DNA from: Laterigemmans sp052161645 | GTDB lineage: Bacteria; Planctomycetota; Planctomycetia; Pirellulales; Pirellulaceae | Reading direction: 5' to 3' (one strand) | Assembly (NCBI GenBank): GCA_052161645.1 | Contig: CP197414.1 | Length of the DNA stretch: 64,000 bases | Shown: piece by piece, positions 60,839-64,000 of the stretch | Layout: every line of letters starts with the position of its first letter | Numbering within the stretch: the first letter of the stretch is position 1 | Notes under the pieces: model-generated | Databases searched by the model: none | Seen by the model: the letters and a program-made list of their open reading frames with translations, nothing else | What the model was told of the DNA's origin: nothing | Made by a program: the position numbers and the translations under genes

Positions 60839-61627
60839 ATGACTGCACTGCGAGGAAAAAAAGCGTTGGTGACCGGCGCATCGCGTGGCATTGGGCGAGG
60901 CATCGCGCTTCAACTGGCAGCTGCTGGAGCCGACGTGGCGATCAATTATCGGAGTCATCCCGAAGAAGCCGCTGAGGTGCAGAAAGCCTGCCAAGATCTC
61001 GGCGTGCAAGCCATTACGCTGGCCGCTGACATGGGAATCCAAGCCGAGGCGGAGGGAATCATCGATCAGACGGTCGAGCGGCTTGGCGGCTTGGATATCG
61101 TCGTCTCGAATGCCGTCTACAGTGATCGTCATTTGTTCTACGAGTCGGACCTGAACGAGTTCCGCAAGACGATCGATGTCAGCATGTGGGGAGCGTTTTA
61201 CCTAATGCGGCAAGCTTCGCTGTACCTCATGGAACAGAAAACGGGGGGCAACATCGTCATTATCAGCTCGCCCCACGCCGTCTTGGCGATCCCCGGTGCG
61301 ATGGCTTACAACATGGCCAAAGCGGCCATCGATCAAATGGCTCGCACCGCCGCCGTCGAATTGGCCGAGCATCGGATTCGCGTCAACATCGTGCATCCGG
61401 GCTGGATTGATACGCCTGGTGAACGCAAATTTTTCACTGAGGAAACACTGCAAGAACAAGGCCGACAATTGCCTTGGGGGCGTCTCGGTCAGCCCGAGGA
61501 AATCGGCCGCGGCGTGGCGTTTCTCTGTGACCCTGCCAGTGAATACATCACCGGCAGCACCCTAACTATTGACGGCGGAATCCAACTTCCTTGGCGGGAA
61601 ATGTATCGCATTCGCGAGCAAGTTTAA
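60839..61627 (+). CDS. short-chain dehydrogenase/reductase
   Basis: 262 residues from ATG 60839. Classical SDR: cofactor motif LVTGASRGIGRGIALQLA, active-site Ser in NIVIISSPHAV, and Tyr-x-x-x-Lys in AYNMAKAAIDQM. NYRSHPEEAAE after the second strand favours NADP(H). The substrate is unknown; FabG-like and glucose-dehydrogenase-like enzymes share this pattern. It lies between the FHA gene and fumC, with no sign of coupling to either. Confidence 0.9.
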   Translation: MTALRGKKALVTGASRGIGRGIALQLAAAGADVAINYRSHPEEAAEVQKACQDLGVQAITLAADMGIQAEAEGIIDQTVERLGGLDIVVSNAVYSDRHLFYESDLNEFRKTIDVSMWGAFYLMRQASLYLMEQKTGGNIVIISSPHAVLAIPGAMAYNMAKAAIDQMARTAAVELAEHRIRVNIVHPGWIDTPGERKFFTEETLQEQGRQLPWGRLGQPEEIGRGVAFLCDPASEYITGSTLTIDGGIQLPWREMYRIREQV

Positions 61628-61669
61628 ACGCCGTAAGCACTCTCCGGAACCTAACGGGAATACAACGTG

Positions 61670-63097
61670 ATGACGGATAAACGAACTGAATACGACTCGA
61701 TGGGCTCCGTGGAAGTCCCCGCGACTGCCTACTACGGTGCGCAAACTCAGCGCGCCGTGGAGAATTTCCCGATCTCGGGTTGGCGGTTACCGTCAGCCAT
61801 GATCCGCGCCATGGGGATGGTCAAACACGCTTGCGGGAAAGCGAACCACGACTTGGGCAAACTCACCGGCAGCGGCAAACAACCGCTCAGTGAAGCTCAA
61901 GTTCAAGCCATGTTGGACGCGGCCAACGAAATTGCCGAGGGCAAGCTGATCGACCAATTTCCGATCGATGTCTTTCAGACGGGCTCGGGAACCAGCAGCA
62001 ACATGAACGTCAATGAAGTGATCAGCAATCGAGCCATTGAACTGCTCGGTGGAGATCGCTTTGCCAAAGACAAAGTGATCCACCCCAACGACCATGTGAA
62101 CATGGGACAGAGTACCAATGACACGTTTCCCACGGCGATCCACGTGGCGGTCGCCGTGGAAATCGAGTTGCATTTGCTGCCCGCGTTGGAAGCGTTGCAC
62201 GAACAGCTGATGGTCAAAGCGGCCGCTTGGGACGAAATCATCAAGATCGGCCGTACCCACTTGATGGATGCCACGCCCCTTCGCCTAGGCCAAGAGTTTG
62301 GTGGCTTTGCGCGGCAGATCGCCCTCTCCATCGAACGCGCAGAGCGGGCCCAAGATGCCGTGATGGAACTGCCCGTGGGCGGCACGGCCGTCGGCAGTGG
62401 GATCAATACCCATCCTGAATTTGGCGCCCGCGTGGCGGCCGCGTTGGCAGAGCGAACCGATATTCCCTTCGTGGAGGCATTCAATCATTTTGAAGCCAAC
62501 GCCCAGCGCGACGCTTTGGTCGAGGCCCACGGCCAGCTAAAATGCGTAGCCCAGACTCTGATGAATGTCGCCAACAACATTCGCTGGCTGGGCAGCGGCC
62601 CGCGTTGCGGCTTCTTTGAAGTCGCTTTGCCCAGTCGCCAACCGGGCAGCAGCATCATGCCGGGCAAAGTCAATCCGGTGATGTGCGAATCGATGATGCA
62701 GTTGGCCGCCCGCGTCATCGGCAATGATGCGGCGATGACCATCTCGGGCGCCGCGGGGGGAAATTTCCAGCTCAACATCATGATGCCCCTGATGGCTCAC
62801 ACGGCGCTTGAATCGATTCAATTGCTGGCCGATGGCACGCATGCCTTTGTCGATTTCTGCGTCAAAGACCTCGCCGCCAACCCCGAAGTCTGCCAGGCCT
62901 CGGTGGAACAGAGCTTGGCAATGGTGACCAGCTTGAACGCTCATCTTGGCTATAACATGGCCTCCGATCTGGCCAAACAAGCCTTTCAAACCGGCAAGAC
63001 CATTCGCCAGTTGTGTGAAGAGCAAGGCGTACTGCCAAAGGGGGTGCTCGACGAGGCGCTCGACCCGTTCCGCATGACGGAACCGCAAGTTGAGTGA
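61670..63097 (+). CDS. fumC: class II fumarate hydratase
   Basis: Converts fumarate to malate in the TCA cycle. 475 residues from ATG 61670 (GTG 61667 is possible). The superfamily signature is PGSSIMPGKVNPVMCE, and the N-terminal MGSVEVPATAYYGAQTQRAV and TGSGTSSNMNVNEVISNRA are FumC-like, as is the substrate loop at GRTHLMDATPLRLGQEF. Aspartate ammonia-lyase is the main alternative, but the motif details favour fumarase. A strong terminator follows. Confidence 0.93.
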   Translation: MTDKRTEYDSMGSVEVPATAYYGAQTQRAVENFPISGWRLPSAMIRAMGMVKHACGKANHDLGKLTGSGKQPLSEAQVQAMLDAANEIAEGKLIDQFPIDVFQTGSGTSSNMNVNEVISNRAIELLGGDRFAKDKVIHPNDHVNMGQSTNDTFPTAIHVAVAVEIELHLLPALEALHEQLMVKAAAWDEIIKIGRTHLMDATPLRLGQEFGGFARQIALSIERAERAQDAVMELPVGGTAVGSGINTHPEFGARVAAALAERTDIPFVEAFNHFEANAQRDALVEAHGQLKCVAQTLMNVANNIRWLGSGPRCGFFEVALPSRQPGSSIMPGKVNPVMCESMMQLAARVIGNDAAMTISGAAGGNFQLNIMMPLMAHTALESIQLLADGTHAFVDFCVKDLAANPEVCQASVEQSLAMVTSLNAHLGYNMASDLAKQAFQTGKTIRQLCEEQGVLPKGVLDEALDPFRMTEPQVE

Positions 63098-63544
63098 GAA
63101 AAAATGCGAAAACTAGGGTAATCCCTAGTTGCCTGACTCTAGCGATCGGTCGATGTTTAGAGAGATAAAAGAGTATTTCAAGTTGGTGAGGGGCAGGCCA
63201 ACTTGACACCGTTGGTCCCAGCAATGGGACCAACGGTGGTTTTTTTAATACACACAAAGTGAGACTGACCCGCGTCTGTTAGTCATTTGACAGTTCGTGG
63301 CGGCTACGGCCCATCATTAGACGGACATGTCATCGCTCCAACCTCACCGATTGCGTAGAGCGATCTACTTGCTGCCTGTTTATGCATGCGATTCGCCTCG
63401 CGGGCTTCGTTGCGTCCATGCGCAAAACGGCCAGCCAGTTCTTGTCCTGAATGATTGCATGGTGGTAGCCCTGTTACCATCGATGACTTCACTTGAGTTA
63501 TTCGCAGCAGAGGGCCGGTCACCGCCGGCAAACAGGTTTGCAGG
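63098..63544. other. intergenic region between fumC and the last regulator gene
   Basis: 447 bp. Apart from the fumC terminator it holds no gene I can support. The promoter of the final gene must lie in its second half, but I could not fix one. Confidence 0.45.
63208..63247 (+). terminator. rho-independent terminator of fumC
   Basis: A perfect 13-bp stem ACCGTTGGTCCCA / TGGGACCAACGGT with a 4-base loop, then GG and a T run. It lies 110 bp after the stop. Confidence 0.92.
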
Positions 63545-64000
63545 ATGGACCGATCGGTCGTGTACATAGTCGAAGATGACGCAACAGTCCGGCAAACGCT
63601 GGTTTGGATGCTGGAAAGCGAACAGCTCATCGACGAAATTGAGGTCAAGTCCTTTGCCACACCGGGCGATCTGCTGAGCCAATTTGACCCGCAGTCAACC
63701 GGCTGCCTAATTCTTGATCTGCGTTTGCCCGAAATGTCAGGCCTCGAACTGCGCGACGCCTTAGTCGACCAGGGATGCGAATTACCATTCATTGTCATCA
63801 CCGGCAGCGGTGGGGTGCCCGATGTGATTTCGGCGATGCGACAAGGCGCGATCGACTTTATCGAAAAACCACTGAAAGCCGAACAACTGTGCGCCAGCGT
63901 TCGCCGAGCGATCGCCAAGGATGCCCAACGTCGCAGCTTGCAGCAATCTCGCGAAAAGACCAACCAACTGCTCGATTCGCTGACAAGGCGTGAACGCGAA
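63545..64000 (+). CDS. FixJ-type response regulator (partial, 3' end outside window)
   Basis: 152 residues from ATG 63545 to the window edge. Receiver domain with Asp11/Asp12, phosphoacceptor Asp58 (CLILDLRLPEMSG), Thr86 and Lys108-Pro109; TRRERE at the edge begins the LuxR-type helix-turn-helix. It belongs to the same class as the regulator at 8190 but has no kinase next to it in the window. The DNA-binding domain is cut off. Confidence 0.9.
   Translation, partial: MDRSVVYIVEDDATVRQTLVWMLESEQLIDEIEVKSFATPGDLLSQFDPQSTGCLILDLRLPEMSGLELRDALVDQGCELPFIVITGSGGVPDVISAMRQGAIDFIEKPLKAEQLCASVRRAIAKDAQRRSLQQSREKTNQLLDSLTRRERE

Noticed and set aside
63304..63963. 219-residue minus-strand frame
   Set aside because: Antisense to the FixJ-type regulator, whose receiver motifs are unambiguous.

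Overview
The window is a contiguous piece of a bacterial chromosome, moderately GC-rich and densely coding on both strands. It most likely comes from a member of Planctomycetota, probably the Pirellulales. The argument rests on gene content: two DUF1559 proteins with the planctomycete-type prepilin leader, a small stand-alone Ser/Thr kinase, exported enzymes with signal peptides, a CxxCH plus FG-GAP lipoprotein, a MoxR/von Willebrand factor A (VWA) pair, a giant FHA/coiled-coil membrane protein, a Cys/Pro-rich secreted repeat protein and a family of palindromic repeats. No rRNA, tRNA, CRISPR array, phage or transposase gene was seen. Family names come from motif recognition by eye; no database search was run.

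Layout. 1-1.0 kb: the end of an MlaE-type lipid ABC permease, a small coiled-coil protein and a lipoprotein. 1.0-5.9 kb, minus strand: a possible PD-(D/E)XK-like protein abutting pyrE, an L,D-transpeptidase, an ATPase-less M41-like peptidase, a glycerophosphodiesterase and a half-length asparaginase. Two copies of an ~89-bp repeat in opposite orientation bracket most of this block. 6.1-10.3 kb: an exported methyltransferase, a divergent histidine kinase/FixJ-type regulator pair, and a protoporphyrinogen oxidase whose 3' end overlaps the regulator gene by 90 bp. 10.6-20.2 kb: a coiled-coil protein/methyltransferase pair, an exported EEP-family phosphatase/nuclease, an ABC-2 exporter, rhamnulokinase, and a translationally coupled ThuA/FG-GAP pair.

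20.5-23.6 kb: two DUF1559 pseudopilin-like genes, 92% identical in protein but heavily diverged at synonymous sites, each followed by a similar terminator, then a small lipoprotein and a palindromic repeat. 23.8-32.1 kb: housekeeping genes (rhomboid protease, mnmA, prfB with its programmed frameshift, accD, trxA) with a protein kinase, a coiled-coil membrane protein and a DegT aminotransferase. 32.4-40.2 kb: a TlpA-like exported thioredoxin protein overlapping a type II secretion F-like protein, then two tandem SulP-STAS-carbonic anhydrase fusions. The first of these has lost three of four residues at its zinc site and the second is intact.

40.4-50.6 kb: a GNAT enzyme, the MoxR/VWA pair, an EboD-like sugar phosphate cyclase and a large metzincin-type protease. 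50.6-56.3 kb, minus strand: HTTM-like membrane protein, Cys-rich repeat protein, lipoprotein, HtrA protease and a DksA-type zinc protein. 56.8-64 kb, plus strand: the 1296-residue FHA protein, an SDR oxidoreductase, fumarase C and a truncated FixJ-type regulator. Envelope and quality-control functions are strongly represented: L,D-transpeptidase, HtrA, rhomboid, metalloproteases, lipoproteins and Cys-rich protein.
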